Positions 43,786 to 52,017 of a stretch of DNA of 64,000 nucleotides are shown in pieces; position 1 is the stretch's first letter, and every line of letters begins with the position of its first letter. Below the pieces are notes generated by a model. The model was given only the letters and a program-made list of their open reading frames with translations. It was not told where the DNA came from and made no database searches. The stretch lies in NCBI RefSeq assembly GCF_016772475.1, contig NZ_CP068595.1, positions 3,224,001 through 3,288,000 of the forward strand, given 5' to 3'. A program made the position numbers and the translations under genes. The stretch is from Paenibacillus sonchi (GTDB lineage Bacteria; Bacillota; Bacilli; Paenibacillales; Paenibacillaceae).

Positions 43786-45450
43786 TCAACGGGACTGCCC
43801 GCCGAGCAGCTTGGGCAGCAGAGCCAGCAGCCGCTCGCGGGTTAATGCATCTCCGGAGTTCCACTTGGTCCCGTCGAGCAGGTAGGCCTGCCCCTTCTGT
43901 ACGGCAGGCAGGCTGCGCCAGACCGGGCTTTGCATCAGCCGTTCCATGGCTGTACGGGAGTCCTCACGCTCCGGGATGAGCATGAAGACACGGTCACCCG
44001 CATAGCTGTGCAGCCCCGCCGGGTCAACCTCGGCGAAGCCCAGCTCCTGATCCAGAATGCCCTGAATCTCCCCTGTCGGCTGTAAGCCGCCCGGAGCATA
44101 CAGGGCAGTGGACAGCCCTGATCTGCCCATGGCGAACAGATGGTTGCCGTGATCATAAAATAAGGCGGACGCGGTTTCCCCCGGCCGGAGAATATCGCTA
44201 TAGAGAAGCTGCCACATGGCGGCGTTTTTGGCGTGGAAGGCTCCCAGCCAGGCTTCGGCCTCGCGCTGCTTACCCAGCCATTGCCCCAAAATCCGCATGC
44301 GGCTGTCGAGCGGCGCGAATGAATCGAAGGTGAGCGTTGGAGCGATGCCTGATATACTTGCATACAGCTTTTCATCGGCATTTGCGACAATGATCAGGTC
44401 AGGGCTTAACGGGCGGGTCCGCTGAGGATCAAGCGGGAATCCGACATTGGCCAGCTTTTTGATCCGGTGGCTGTAAACGCTGTTCCTTGCAAAAATCTCA
44501 TCACCGCCGACAGGCTTCACACCCAGTGCAAGCAGGTCGCCAAGCGTCTCGCCGTGGTAGATCACCCGCCTGGCTCTCTCGGGAATATCAACGACATGTC
44601 CAGTCCAGTCTTTGACCGTAATTTTCCGGCGATGGGTTTGCGCATATTGGCCGGGCGTGACTCCGGTCTTCTGACGGAAGCGGCGGCTGAAATAATACTC
44701 ATCGGAAAAACCCACCATGCGGGCAATTTCACGCAAGGGTTCGGCGGAGGCCAACAGATGTGTTTTTGAATGGCTGATGCGCAGTTCCGTCAGGTAATCG
44801 AGAGGACGCTTGCCGGTCAGCTTTTGAAAAATCGGCGTGTACTGCCAGAGCGAGACATTGGCCCGTTCCGCCAGCTGCTTCACGGTGATGCTGTCCATAT
44901 AGTGGTCCTGCAAATATTGGATCGTGCTTTCTACAGATTGAGCCGGGCTCGGCAGCTGCCGTGAAGAATAATTATGCTCTAAAAGCAGCAGCAAAAGCTC
45001 CTGAAACCGCAGCTGCTGCCTGAACAACAGCACATCATCCTCCTGGCAGTCTCTATTCATGAGCAGCTCTTCTGCCAGCCGGAGTACCTTTGTAAAGGGA
45101 TGGACAATCAATTCCCGTCTTCCCGGAAGCAGTTCCTGTCTATAGAGTCCTGGGGGATCACCTGTCTGTACAGCTGAGAAGGAGATCAGATAATAGTACA
45201 GCGACATCTCCTTATTGCCGGTACTGTAGGAGTCACCTGGAGTCAGAAGCCAGCAACTGTCTGTACTTAGCGGCAGAGACTCGCCGTTGATGTGCAGCTG
45301 CCCGCAGCCGCCTGAAACAACGAGAAGGGTATGGTGTAAAGTAGTCTGCGGCACTGAGCAGGCATCCGCAGCTTCAATAACCAGCTGGGTATCCGCCAGT
45401 TGAAACAGCAGGGAGTGAAATGGAGCCGGATTCGTATGGGCTTGCGGCAA
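43786..45450 (-). CDS. AraC regulator fused to a ferric-siderophore-binding domain (Btr-like)
   Basis: A 554-residue fusion. Residues 1-130: AraC-type sensor; 165-270: two AraC helix-turn-helix units (ITVKQLAERANVSLWQY; LREIARMVGFSDEYYFSRRF). Residues 280-550: a FecB/FepB-type binding domain (RVIYHGETLGDLLALGVKPV) with no signal peptide, so it acts inside the cell as iron-siderophore sensor, as described for B. subtilis Btr. I choose TTG 45450, with AAAGGTGGAG eight bases upstream; the open frame continues through the Fur box at 45472, which cannot be coding. It lies downstream of a homologous binding-protein gene, its likely target. Confidence 0.9.
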   Translation of the reverse strand: MPQAHTNPAPFHSLLFQLADTQLVIEAADACSVPQTTLHHTLLVVSGGCGQLHINGESLPLSTDSCWLLTPGDSYSTGNKEMSLYYYLISFSAVQTGDPPGLYRQELLPGRRELIVHPFTKVLRLAEELLMNRDCQEDDVLLFRQQLRFQELLLLLLEHNYSSRQLPSPAQSVESTIQYLQDHYMDSITVKQLAERANVSLWQYTPIFQKLTGKRPLDYLTELRISHSKTHLLASAEPLREIARMVGFSDEYYFSRRFRQKTGVTPGQYAQTHRRKITVKDWTGHVVDIPERARRVIYHGETLGDLLALGVKPVGGDEIFARNSVYSHRIKKLANVGFPLDPQRTRPLSPDLIIVANADEKLYASISGIAPTLTFDSFAPLDSRMRILGQWLGKQREAEAWLGAFHAKNAAMWQLLYSDILRPGETASALFYDHGNHLFAMGRSGLSTALYAPGGLQPTGEIQGILDQELGFAEVDPAGLHSYAGDRVFMLIPEREDSRTAMERLMQSPVWRSLPAVQKGQAYLLDGTKWNSGDALTRERLLALLPKLLGGQSR

Positions 45451-45471
45451 TGGCGGTTCTCCACCTTTCAA

Positions 45472-45490
45472 GATAATGAGAATGATTATC
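45472..45490. promoter_or_regulatory. Fur box of the AraC-binding-domain regulator
   Basis: GATAATGAGAATGATTATC matches the 19-bp Fur consensus with one off-centre mismatch. It lies 22 bp before the TTG start of the regulator. Confidence 0.9.
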
Positions 45491-45515
45491 AATGAATTAT
45501 ATTGTATCTAAAACA

Positions 45516-45549
45516 AAGAAGCTTATCAACAGATGTTGATAAGCTTCTT
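45516..45549 (-). terminator. Terminator of the siderophore-binding protein gene
   Basis: AAGAAGCTTATCAAC pairs perfectly (15 bp) with GTTGATAAGCTTCTT around four bases, and TTTGTTTT follows on the minus strand. It separates the binding-protein gene from the downstream regulator. Confidence 0.8.
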
Positions 45550-45695
45550 GTGTGGTGCTGCCGGCTGTCTACAGCGGGCAGGTAGCCGTGAGGTTTCATG
45601 TTCAGACATCCGCAACCGGCAGCAGGCTATACCAAGTCTTTTTGCGGCAAGGCCCGCTCTGCACCAGTAGCTGCTCTAACCGGAAAGCGGAAAGA

Positions 45696-46733
45696 CTACT
45701 TATTCAACATCCGGGGAATTTCACCCAGCAGCCATTCTCTTGTCGTCGCATCGCTGGAGGTTTTCATAATATCTTGTGTATAGACCTGTCCGTTCTTCAC
45801 AGCGGGAAGGCTCTGCCATACTTTGCTCTGCATCAGCTTATCCGTGGATTGCTTCGCTTCGTCGGCTACAGGGGTCAGGATGAAGATCCGGTCGCCTGCA
45901 TATTCTCCAATGACCTCCATGGAAATCTCCTGGAAGCCCAGATCCGGGTCTGCATCCAGCAGTTTTTGAATGGCGGGCGCAGGCTTGAAGCCGTTCTCGC
46001 CATAGAGTACCTGCGAAAGTCCGGTTGCCGCCATTACAAACAGTCTGTCACCCGGATAATAAGTGAAGACAGAGGCGGTTTCGCCCGGCTTCATGCCCGC
46101 TGACTGGAGCTGCTCCCACATGGCTCGCTCGCCCGTTTTATACCGCGTCAGCCATGCTTCCGCTTCCTTAGTTTTGCCGAGGATACCGCCGAGCTCCAGC
46201 ATCCTTTCCTTCAGCGGGGCGAAGGTATTGAAGATAATCGTAGGTGCGATTTTGGACAGCGCTTCGAAATCTGCTTCATCCGTTCCCGCGTAGATAATCA
46301 GATCGGGCTGAAGCTCCAGAGTCTTCTCCAGATTGATCGGGAACCCGACATCCTCCACGCCCTGCAGCTTATCCTCATATACTTGGCCTTCGCCCATCGA
46401 AAGAGGATACCCCACGGCCTGTACACCCAGCGCGAGCAGGTCGCCATAGGTTTCCCCCGAAAAAATTACACGCTTAGGCTGCACGGGAATCTCCATGCTG
46501 TGGCCTTTGTAATCCGTATATGCGCGCATCCCAGACGCAGTATCAGCAGCAGCGTTGCCAGTTGTCCCGGAAGAAGGAGCCGCGTTCACGGCTGCGTTGC
46601 TCCCGGAAGGTGTTGCCGCAGCGTCCGCAGCATTGCCGCCTGATTGTTTCTCTGAATTACCGCAAGCCAGCAGCACTATGCTCATCAGAAAGATGACGCA
46701 TAATCCGGCGAAAGGTTGTCTTATTTTTCTCAT
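45696..46733 (-). CDS. Ferric-siderophore ABC transporter substrate-binding lipoprotein
   Basis: A 345-residue FecB/FepB-type lipoprotein with lipobox LLAC, a low-complexity Ala/Asn/Gly linker (residues 30-70), and the binding fold (KRVIFSGETYGDLLALGV, LELQPDLIIYAG). The fold aligns well with the C-terminal half of the neighbouring AraC fusion, so both probably bind the same siderophore. AGGGGG lies ten bases from ATG 46733; the longer frame to 46808 has no signal peptide at its start. No permease or ATPase gene is nearby. A perfect Fur box lies upstream. Confidence 0.92.
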   Translation of the reverse strand: MRKIRQPFAGLCVIFLMSIVLLACGNSEKQSGGNAADAAATPSGSNAAVNAAPSSGTTGNAAADTASGMRAYTDYKGHSMEIPVQPKRVIFSGETYGDLLALGVQAVGYPLSMGEGQVYEDKLQGVEDVGFPINLEKTLELQPDLIIYAGTDEADFEALSKIAPTIIFNTFAPLKERMLELGGILGKTKEAEAWLTRYKTGERAMWEQLQSAGMKPGETASVFTYYPGDRLFVMAATGLSQVLYGENGFKPAPAIQKLLDADPDLGFQEISMEVIGEYAGDRIFILTPVADEAKQSTDKLMQSKVWQSLPAVKNGQVYTQDIMKTSSDATTREWLLGEIPRMLNK

Positions 46734-46841
46734 AGAATCTTGCCCCCTAAAGTTATGTAGCATAAGCTTTCTTGCTTCCGCTTCGTGCAAAACTGGCTTC
46801 GAAAGCATACCCTGAGTTTTGCAGCATGATAGCAGACGGTA

Positions 46842-46858
46842 ATGATAATCATTATCAA
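46842..46858. promoter_or_regulatory. Fur box of the siderophore-binding protein gene
   Basis: The perfect palindrome TGATAATCATTATCA at 46843-46857 is the classical core of Gram-positive Fur boxes. It lies 110 bp before the start codon. Confidence 0.92.
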
Positions 46859-46966
46859 TATTGATTAACTGGAATTATCATAAAATAAAGTGCCCTGTGA
46901 CTCAATGGACAAAATGCAGAGAGGGATTTGCTTTTGTGCAAAAGGCTGTGCGGATCATACATATAA

Positions 46967-47037
46967 TTGTTATTAACAACTTGATAATATCAAGAACCCG
47001 TGCTACAATGTTGTTAATAACAAATTGTTAATAACAA
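46967..47037 (+). promoter_or_regulatory. Promoter with three copies of a TTGTTAATAACAA operator
   Basis: The core promoter is TTGATA (46981-46986), a 17-bp spacer and TACAAT (47004-47009). The palindrome TTGTTATTAACAA lies just before it (46967-46979), and TTGTTAATAACAA lies just after it twice (47011-47023 and 47025-47037, 14 bp apart). The sites bracket the promoter and overlap the transcription start. They should bind one dimeric repressor; its identity is unknown and no candidate gene lies next to it. Confidence 0.85.
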
Positions 47038-47070
47038 AAAACACCAGAACCATTACAGGAGGTAATGACT

Positions 47071-48126
47071 ATGTTCGGATTCAGATTCGTGAAATTCCAG
47101 CCCAGCGAGTATGTACTTAAGGTCAAGAACGGCAAAGTAGTGCGTGAGGGAGTAGGTCTTTCTTTTTATTATTATGTGCCTACGACTTCGGTGGTTGTGG
47201 TCCCGGTATCCTCGATTGATGTTCCGTTCATGTTCGAAGAAATTACGAATGACTATCAGACAGTGACCGTCCAGGGGCAGCTGACTTACCGGATTGTCGA
47301 TTACCGCAAGACCACTCAGATCCTCAATTACACCTATAATTTACGCAAAAATACGTACCTGTCCGACGATCCCGGCAAGCTCGCACAGCGTGTGATCAAT
47401 ATCGCCAAGGTGCTGACGAAAAAGCAGCTGGAGCAGCTGCCGCTGCGCGAAGCGATTCAGTCCAGCGAACGTCTGGCCAAGACCATTACCCAGGATATTG
47501 GACGAAATGAGGAGATCGAGAAGCTGGGTATCGAGCTGATGGGCCTGTCGATTCTGGCTATTGTCCCGAATAAAGAAACGCTGCGCGCCCTGGAGGCACA
47601 GGCCAGGGAAGAAATTCTGCGCAGTGCGGACAACGCGCTGTATGAGCGCCGCAATGCTTCCATTGAACAGGAGCGCCGCGTGAAGGAGAACGAGCTGAAC
47701 ACGGAAATTGCCGTAGAGACGAAAAAGAAGCAAATCCGCGAAACCCAGCTGGACGCCGAACGTTCAGTAAAGCAAAAGCAGAATGCGATGAAAGAGGAGC
47801 AGCTCAGCTTCGATACAGCGCTTGAAGCGAAGAAGCAGGAGCTGATCGAGCTGACCGTTGCCAACCAAAGAGCCGAAGCGGATGCCAAAGCCTATGAGCT
47901 GTCGGCGGTAATGAATTCGCTCCAGGGCGTAGCGCCTGGTGTGCTCCAGGCTCTGGCCAATGTGGGCATGAAGCCGGATAAACTGATTGCGATCGCCTTC
48001 CAGGAGCTGGCGGAAAATGCAGGCAAGATCGGACAGCTGAACATTTCGCCGGATCTGCTGCAGGGACTGATGGCCGGTTCGGCCGGAAACGGCGGGAACG
48101 CTGCGAGAGGAGGCGGGGGCCGATGA
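47071..48126 (+). CDS. SPFH/band-7 domain protein
   Basis: A 351-residue protein with an N-terminal SPFH domain (residues 20-190; VQGQLTYRIVDYRKT, LGIELMGLSILAIVPNKE) and a long charged coiled coil (190-285). The C-terminal tail ends in AGNGGNAARGGGG. Unlike stomatins it has no N-terminal membrane helix, so it is probably cytosolic or peripheral and oligomeric. ATG 47071 has AGGAGG eight bases upstream; the ATG two codons earlier is too close to it. The stop overlaps the next gene as ATGA, indicating a joint function with the NAD-kinase-like protein. Confidence 0.88.
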   Translation: MFGFRFVKFQPSEYVLKVKNGKVVREGVGLSFYYYVPTTSVVVVPVSSIDVPFMFEEITNDYQTVTVQGQLTYRIVDYRKTTQILNYTYNLRKNTYLSDDPGKLAQRVINIAKVLTKKQLEQLPLREAIQSSERLAKTITQDIGRNEEIEKLGIELMGLSILAIVPNKETLRALEAQAREEILRSADNALYERRNASIEQERRVKENELNTEIAVETKKKQIRETQLDAERSVKQKQNAMKEEQLSFDTALEAKKQELIELTVANQRAEADAKAYELSAVMNSLQGVAPGVLQALANVGMKPDKLIAIAFQELAENAGKIGQLNISPDLLQGLMAGSAGNGGNAARGGGGR

Positions 48127-49109
48127 GCACGCGCAGCTCAGAGAATAAAATCATCCTGATCAAGCGCAAGACCCGCCTCGAAGAGCTGGTGGTCCGCTAC
48201 AATACGATTCAACAGGCCCAATTCTATATTGAACGGCTGGGAGCGGATTTCAGCGATTATATCAGCGAGGATTTTCATTACCGCAAGGCGGTGGAGAGCG
48301 CAGTTATGGAGCTGGGTGCGTTGGGGCGGGTACAGCTGCTGGAGCGCCAGCATGTGCCGAACTTCATTTTTGGAGATCAGGATACCGTAGTTGTGCTGGG
48401 GCAGGACGGGCTTGTAGCGAATACGCTAAAATACCTGCACGAGCAGCCGCTGATCGGGGTCAATCCCGATGCGCAGCGCTGGGACGGCGTGCTGCTGCCG
48501 TTCACCGTCAAGGATCTCCGGCATTTGGTGCCGGAGGTGTTCCGGGGGCAGCGCCAGGTGCGCGAGGTCACGCTTGCCAAAGCGCAGCTTAACGACGGGC
48601 AGAGCCTCTATGGCGTCAACGATCTGTTCGTCGGCCGCAAAACCCATGTCTCGGCCCGCTATCAGGTGGAGCTGAACGGTGTCACTGAGCAGCAGTCCTC
48701 CAGCGGCATCATCATCTCCACCGGGATGGGCTCCACCGGCTGGCTCAAAAGCGTGCTCGCCGGAGCCATGGGGATTGCCCGCAGCGCCGCGCAGCTGCAG
48801 ATGGACGGGGCTGCAGCCGCCGGAGCGCGGGCAGCAGGTGTTGCGGAAGCCGCCGGAATAGAGCAGCGGCTTCCATGGGATCACCCGAACCTGTACTTTA
48901 CGGTTCGGGAGCCTTTTCCCAGCCGGACCACTTCAGCCGGGCTGGTTTTTGGACAGATCAGCAGCCGGGCCCCGCTGAAGATCACCTCGCAAATGCCGGA
49001 GGACGGAGTCATCTTCAGCGACGGCGTCGAGAGCGACTTCCTGGAGTTCAACTCCGGTGTTGAGGCGACTATAACACTCGGCGAAAAGCGCGGGCGGCTG
49101 GTGGTATGA
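48123..49109 (+). CDS. NAD kinase-like protein, divergent
   Basis: A 328-residue protein of the NAD/diacylglycerol kinase fold. The nucleotide-binding GGDGT motif is degenerate (VVLGQDGLVANTL near residue 90), and the second signature, normally NPTGSTAY, reads STGMGSTGWLKS near 200. A beta-rich C-terminal half includes DGVIFSDGVESDFLEF. An N-terminal helical extension (residues 1-80) is unlike NadK. True NAD kinase activity is therefore doubtful; it may bind NAD or phosphorylate something else. It is translationally coupled to the SPFH gene and followed by a terminator. Confidence 0.75.
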   Translation: MSTRSSENKIILIKRKTRLEELVVRYNTIQQAQFYIERLGADFSDYISEDFHYRKAVESAVMELGALGRVQLLERQHVPNFIFGDQDTVVVLGQDGLVANTLKYLHEQPLIGVNPDAQRWDGVLLPFTVKDLRHLVPEVFRGQRQVREVTLAKAQLNDGQSLYGVNDLFVGRKTHVSARYQVELNGVTEQQSSSGIIISTGMGSTGWLKSVLAGAMGIARSAAQLQMDGAAAAGARAAGVAEAAGIEQRLPWDHPNLYFTVREPFPSRTTSAGLVFGQISSRAPLKITSQMPEDGVIFSDGVESDFLEFNSGVEATITLGEKRGRLVV

Positions 49110-49160
49110 ACCCGGCATGCAGCAGAAACCGGGCTTGTCCCAGTGCCGCCCGGATAAGAG

Positions 49161-49203
49161 AAAGGGTCCCCGCCAGCCAAAAACGGCTGCTGGGAACCCT
49201 TTT
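49161..49203 (+). terminator. Terminator of the SPFH / NAD-kinase-like operon
   Basis: AAAGGGTCCC and GCCAGCC pair with GGCTGC and GGGAACCCTTTT around AAAAAC, ending in TTTT. Confidence 0.8.
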
Positions 49204-49205
49204 AA

Positions 49206-49273
49206 GTGCTATATAGATTGAACTTCACGGCCACAACCCTAAGCTGAAAAATCTTAAGTTCTATCTATATAGC
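49206..49273. repeat. Imperfect inverted repeat with 18-bp arms
   Basis: GCTATATAGATTGAACTT (49206-49223) pairs with AAGTTCTATCTATATAGC (49256-49273). The right arm ends directly before the stop codon of the minus-strand gene at 49276. It could act as a terminator or mRNA end structure for that gene, though no T run follows. Confidence 0.6.
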
Positions 49274-49275
49274 TA

Positions 49276-49767
49276 TTACTGAAAGCTGCGTCCCTGGTTC
49301 ATGGAAGAACCAAAGGATTGGCCTGAAGAGAGTGGGGAATGCATCTGCTGTGAACTAAAGGATGAATTGAGCGGGCTGTGCATCATTTGTGATGGTTGGT
49401 GGCTGAAGGAAGGATTGAAGGCCGGGTTAAAGGATGGATTGAAGGATGGGTTAAATCCTTGTGATCCTGTGCTGAATCCTTGAGCCCCGGTGCCGAAACT
49501 GGAAGTCTGGGCCGTTTGCTCCATCTGTCTAACCAGTTGGGATGCATGCTGCAGCTGCTGTACAGCCGTTTGATGACCCTGCAGAGCCTGTTGGATCATT
49601 TGGCTGGCTTTGCGTTCACGGTCTGCCAATTCTTCAAGCTTAGCGACATTCTGCTGTTCCTGTTGAAGAAGCTGCTGATAGTTTTGGCTGGCCTGTTGTG
49701 TCTGGGAGATCAGCTGCTGAATAATTTGTTCACACTGGCTGACCTGGCTGGAAATGTTTGAATTCAA
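49276..49767 (-). CDS. Gln/Ser-rich coiled-coil protein with an FNPS repeat
   Basis: A 163-residue protein of unknown function. Residues 5-90 are a Gln-rich coiled coil (IIQQLISQTQQASQNYQQLL). Residues 90-163 are Ser/Gln/Phe-rich and contain four tandem FNPS/FNPA tetrapeptides and two MHSPL blocks. The start is TTG 49767, clearly supported by AAGGAGG eight bases upstream. No signal peptide or membrane segment is seen. The composition resembles small spore-coat or spore-associated proteins, but that is only a guess. Confidence 0.75.
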   Translation of the reverse strand: MNSNISSQVSQCEQIIQQLISQTQQASQNYQQLLQQEQQNVAKLEELADRERKASQMIQQALQGHQTAVQQLQHASQLVRQMEQTAQTSSFGTGAQGFSTGSQGFNPSFNPSFNPAFNPSFSHQPSQMMHSPLNSSFSSQQMHSPLSSGQSFGSSMNQGRSFQ

Positions 49768-49963
49768 AGTGATTGCCTCCTTGGCAGGTTTTGTTTTGTA
49801 ATGCGATGTTATTATCTGTGATGAAAGTACGGTTTATTCATGGTTGTTGTCCAGGGACGAGCTGATCAAGAAAGGTACTGGCTGCCCAGCAACTTTTGAG
49901 GGTTCTTACCGTCTATGTAGAAAAAGCTTTCCATAATGACCCATAACCTGAAGGAGGAGCAGC

Positions 49964-50869
49964 ATGAATCTGCACGATTTTTTAGCTAGACCGAGGACTT
50001 TTTGGAGACGCAGCATCACGGTGCCACTTGCGTTTATGCTTCTGTTTACGTTTTGTTTCACAGGAGCGGCCGCAGCGTCGTCGTCAGCCTCGGATCTGAT
50101 TATTGTGAACAAAAAAACGAACACGCTGGGCTATTTCAGCAGCGGCAAGCTGGTCCGGACTTTTCCGGTTGCCACAGGCAAATCCAAGAGCCTCACGCCT
50201 GAAGGCAGCTTCAAAATTGTCGTCAAAATCAAAAACAGGCCTTATTATAAGGAGCATATCCCCGGAGGCGATCCGTCCAACCCGCTGGGAGACCGCTGGC
50301 TGGGACTGGAAGTGAACGGCACAAAGGGCACAACGTACGCGATCCACGGCAATAATAACGAATCTTCCATCGGAAAATATGTCAGTGCCGGCTGCATCCG
50401 GATGCATAACGAAGATATCCACTGGCTGTACCCGCAGATTGCCAAGAATACAACTGTGGTTATTACCTCTTCCACACTCAGTCTGGAGAGCATTGCTGTG
50501 AAAAGCGGCTATTCTATCGGGTCCACAACGTTCGCAGGCACCTTCATTATTAATGGTAAGCCTTCGAAGCTGAAGAATGATTTCGTCCTGGTGAATTCCC
50601 GTGTTTTTGTTCCGCTGAGAGAAACCGTAGCTTTGCTGGGAGGTACGCTGACGCAGGAAGCCGGAACCGGCGCGCTGGTGATCACTATAGGCAACCGGAC
50701 CGTAACGCATAAACCGCTGACCGCCAAAGCTGTGGTTCAGGGTGCAACGATATCCATGACCGCATCCAAAAATGTGAACAACCGTCTATATCTGCCGCTG
50801 GGCAGCCTGACAGAGCTGTTTGGTCTTTCATTCAAATGGAGCAAGCAGGAGGCGACCGTCACTTTTTAA
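49964..50869 (+). CDS. Secreted L,D-transpeptidase with copper-amine-oxidase-N-like C-terminal domain
   Basis: A 301-residue exported protein. The N-terminal signal peptide follows an unusually long basic n-region (residues 1-40). The YkuD catalytic domain (45-170) has His128 in YAIHGN and the catalytic Cys144 in SAGCIRMHNED. The C-terminal domain (185-301) has two VPLRETVALLGG and LPLGSLTELFGL segments, the stalk-like domain also seen at 23229. It likely makes 3-3 cross-links in peptidoglycan or attaches proteins to it. GAAGGAGG lies at good spacing upstream, and a terminator follows. Confidence 0.92.
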   Translation: MNLHDFLARPRTFWRRSITVPLAFMLLFTFCFTGAAAASSSASDLIIVNKKTNTLGYFSSGKLVRTFPVATGKSKSLTPEGSFKIVVKIKNRPYYKEHIPGGDPSNPLGDRWLGLEVNGTKGTTYAIHGNNNESSIGKYVSAGCIRMHNEDIHWLYPQIAKNTTVVITSSTLSLESIAVKSGYSIGSTTFAGTFIINGKPSKLKNDFVLVNSRVFVPLRETVALLGGTLTQEAGTGALVITIGNRTVTHKPLTAKAVVQGATISMTASKNVNNRLYLPLGSLTELFGLSFKWSKQEATVTF

Positions 50870-50898
50870 GGCGGATTTTCAGCTTCGTACAGGTCTTA

Positions 50899-50933
50899 AA
50901 CTGCAGTGGGCAAATGCCTGCTGCGGTTTTTTT
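50899..50933 (+). terminator. Terminator of the L,D-transpeptidase gene
   Basis: AACTGCAG and GGGC pair with GCC and CTGCGGTT, followed by seven T. Confidence 0.8.
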
Positions 50934-51036
50934 ATCCTTTAGGACATTATTCAATGTGTGAAAAAATATGAATACACTGGAAGCCTCAGATGATTAAGGT
51001 GGTGTAGGAGGATTGGACTCCGTCAGCGGAGTTAAA

Positions 51037-51213
51037 CGGACAGAGGGGATCTTATTTTGCCAAAAATCTTACTTTTACAGCAGTTACGGACCCAGGAGCC
51101 GTTATATCGTTCGAATGAGCCTGGAATAAAGGGGAAATGGATAAATAAAGGCATCTCAGTCCGCATAACTTCCAGAACCGCCTAATTCGGCAAAATAAAG
51201 GCTTTCCGGTCCG
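51037..51213. repeat. 177-bp symmetric intergenic element, GCGGAC family, copy 2
   Basis: CGGAC starts at 51037 and 51087 in direct orientation; GTCCG ends at 51163 and 51213. The outer and inner pairs share one centre exactly. Length and spacing are identical to copy 1 at 1901-2077, although the sequence between the motifs differs. Confidence 0.8.
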
Positions 51214-51275
51214 CAACGGTTGCGGATAGATCGTGAAGAGTGCTAATCGCGTCTGTAGAGGAACCCAAGGGTGAT

Positions 51276-51385
51276 TTTTTGTTCAAATTTATCTGTTTCA
51301 CGCCACAAATCATCCTTATATTTCTCGCTGAAACGGGTACCCCTTTTGAAGAAGGTGAAGCCGTTTCTGCTTGTGGTTTACTTAG
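51276..51385. repeat. Intergenic repeat shared with 60850-60945
   Basis: ACAAATC, then GAACGGGTACCCCTTT-like DNA (here AAACGGGTACCCCTTT) and GAAGAAGGTGAAGCCGTT occur in the same order at both places, with scattered differences. No ribosome site or family match supports a gene. Confidence 0.65.
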
Positions 51386-51482
51386 TGCAGCTTCGGTTCG
51401 GCAGGAATTACAGGATAAATATTGAAGATAAAAGGATGCCGACCCCTAGAGGGACATAACGAATGAAGGAGCGAATGCTTTT

Positions 51483-51730
51483 ATGCCCGCTTTAGCTTAC
51501 CGCAGCTTGAAGGCTGGGGACCTGGAAGCCATCTGTGGCTTCGTGCGGAATCCGGAAGAGCTGTTCTACGCCGGCCCCAAATTCCAGTATCCGCTCACAC
51601 CGGAGCAGATTTTGCATGGACTGGAGAACCGGTACAGCCCAACCGTAATTATATCGGACAGCACAATGAGATAGTGTTTAATCAGAAGGGCGAGAAAATA
51701 GCAGCGATAGAAATGCAGCGTCCGCTGTGA
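51483..51730 (+). pseudogene. Remnant of a GNAT acetyltransferase gene
   Basis: The first 58 codons read like the N-terminus of a GNAT protein (DLEAICGFVRNPEELFYAG, then PLTPEQILHGLENR). The frame then breaks, the acetyl-CoA-binding core is missing, and another frame gives a plausible C-terminus, GEKIAAIEMQRPL, ending near 51730. An internal deletion with frame loss is the simplest reading. An AAGGAG site before the ATG survives. Confidence 0.6.
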
Positions 51731-51743
51731 AAAAAAGTGGAAG

Positions 51744-51870
51744 GTGAGCAAAATCCGAATTCGAATCATTGGCGGCTGCGGGAGCGGAAAATCCTATACG
51801 GCCAGAGAATTATCCAAGCGTTATGGCATCCCTTACTTTGAAACGGATAATGGTTCAGCCTGTACAACGA
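51744..51870 (+). pseudogene. N-terminal remnant of a P-loop kinase (FlaR/AdK-like) gene
   Basis: From GTG 51744 the frame gives IRIIGGCGSGKSYTARELSK and YGIPYFETDN, which is the Walker A start of topology-modulation/adenylate-kinase-like proteins. After ETDN the similarity stops and unrelated residues run to a stop at 51953. The rest of the gene is absent. Confidence 0.6.
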
Positions 51871-51989
51871 TTTGGTTGAAACCGGAGACGGCGTTCCTGT
51901 GCAGACGGAGGGGTGATGGTGGTATGGGCGTGATTTATTATGGGGGACTTTAACTAAAACAGTTCTTGACCTTGATTCTTCCTGTGGCA

Positions 51990-52017
51990 TTGACTATGCT
52001 GTAAGCATTAGTACATT
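51990..52017 (+). promoter_or_regulatory. Predicted promoter of the ABC-F leader
   Basis: TTGACT (51990-51995) and TACATT (52012-52017) are 16 bp apart. Transcription from here would give a leader of about 320 nt before the ABC-F start codon, ending with the attenuator at 52287. Confidence 0.5.
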
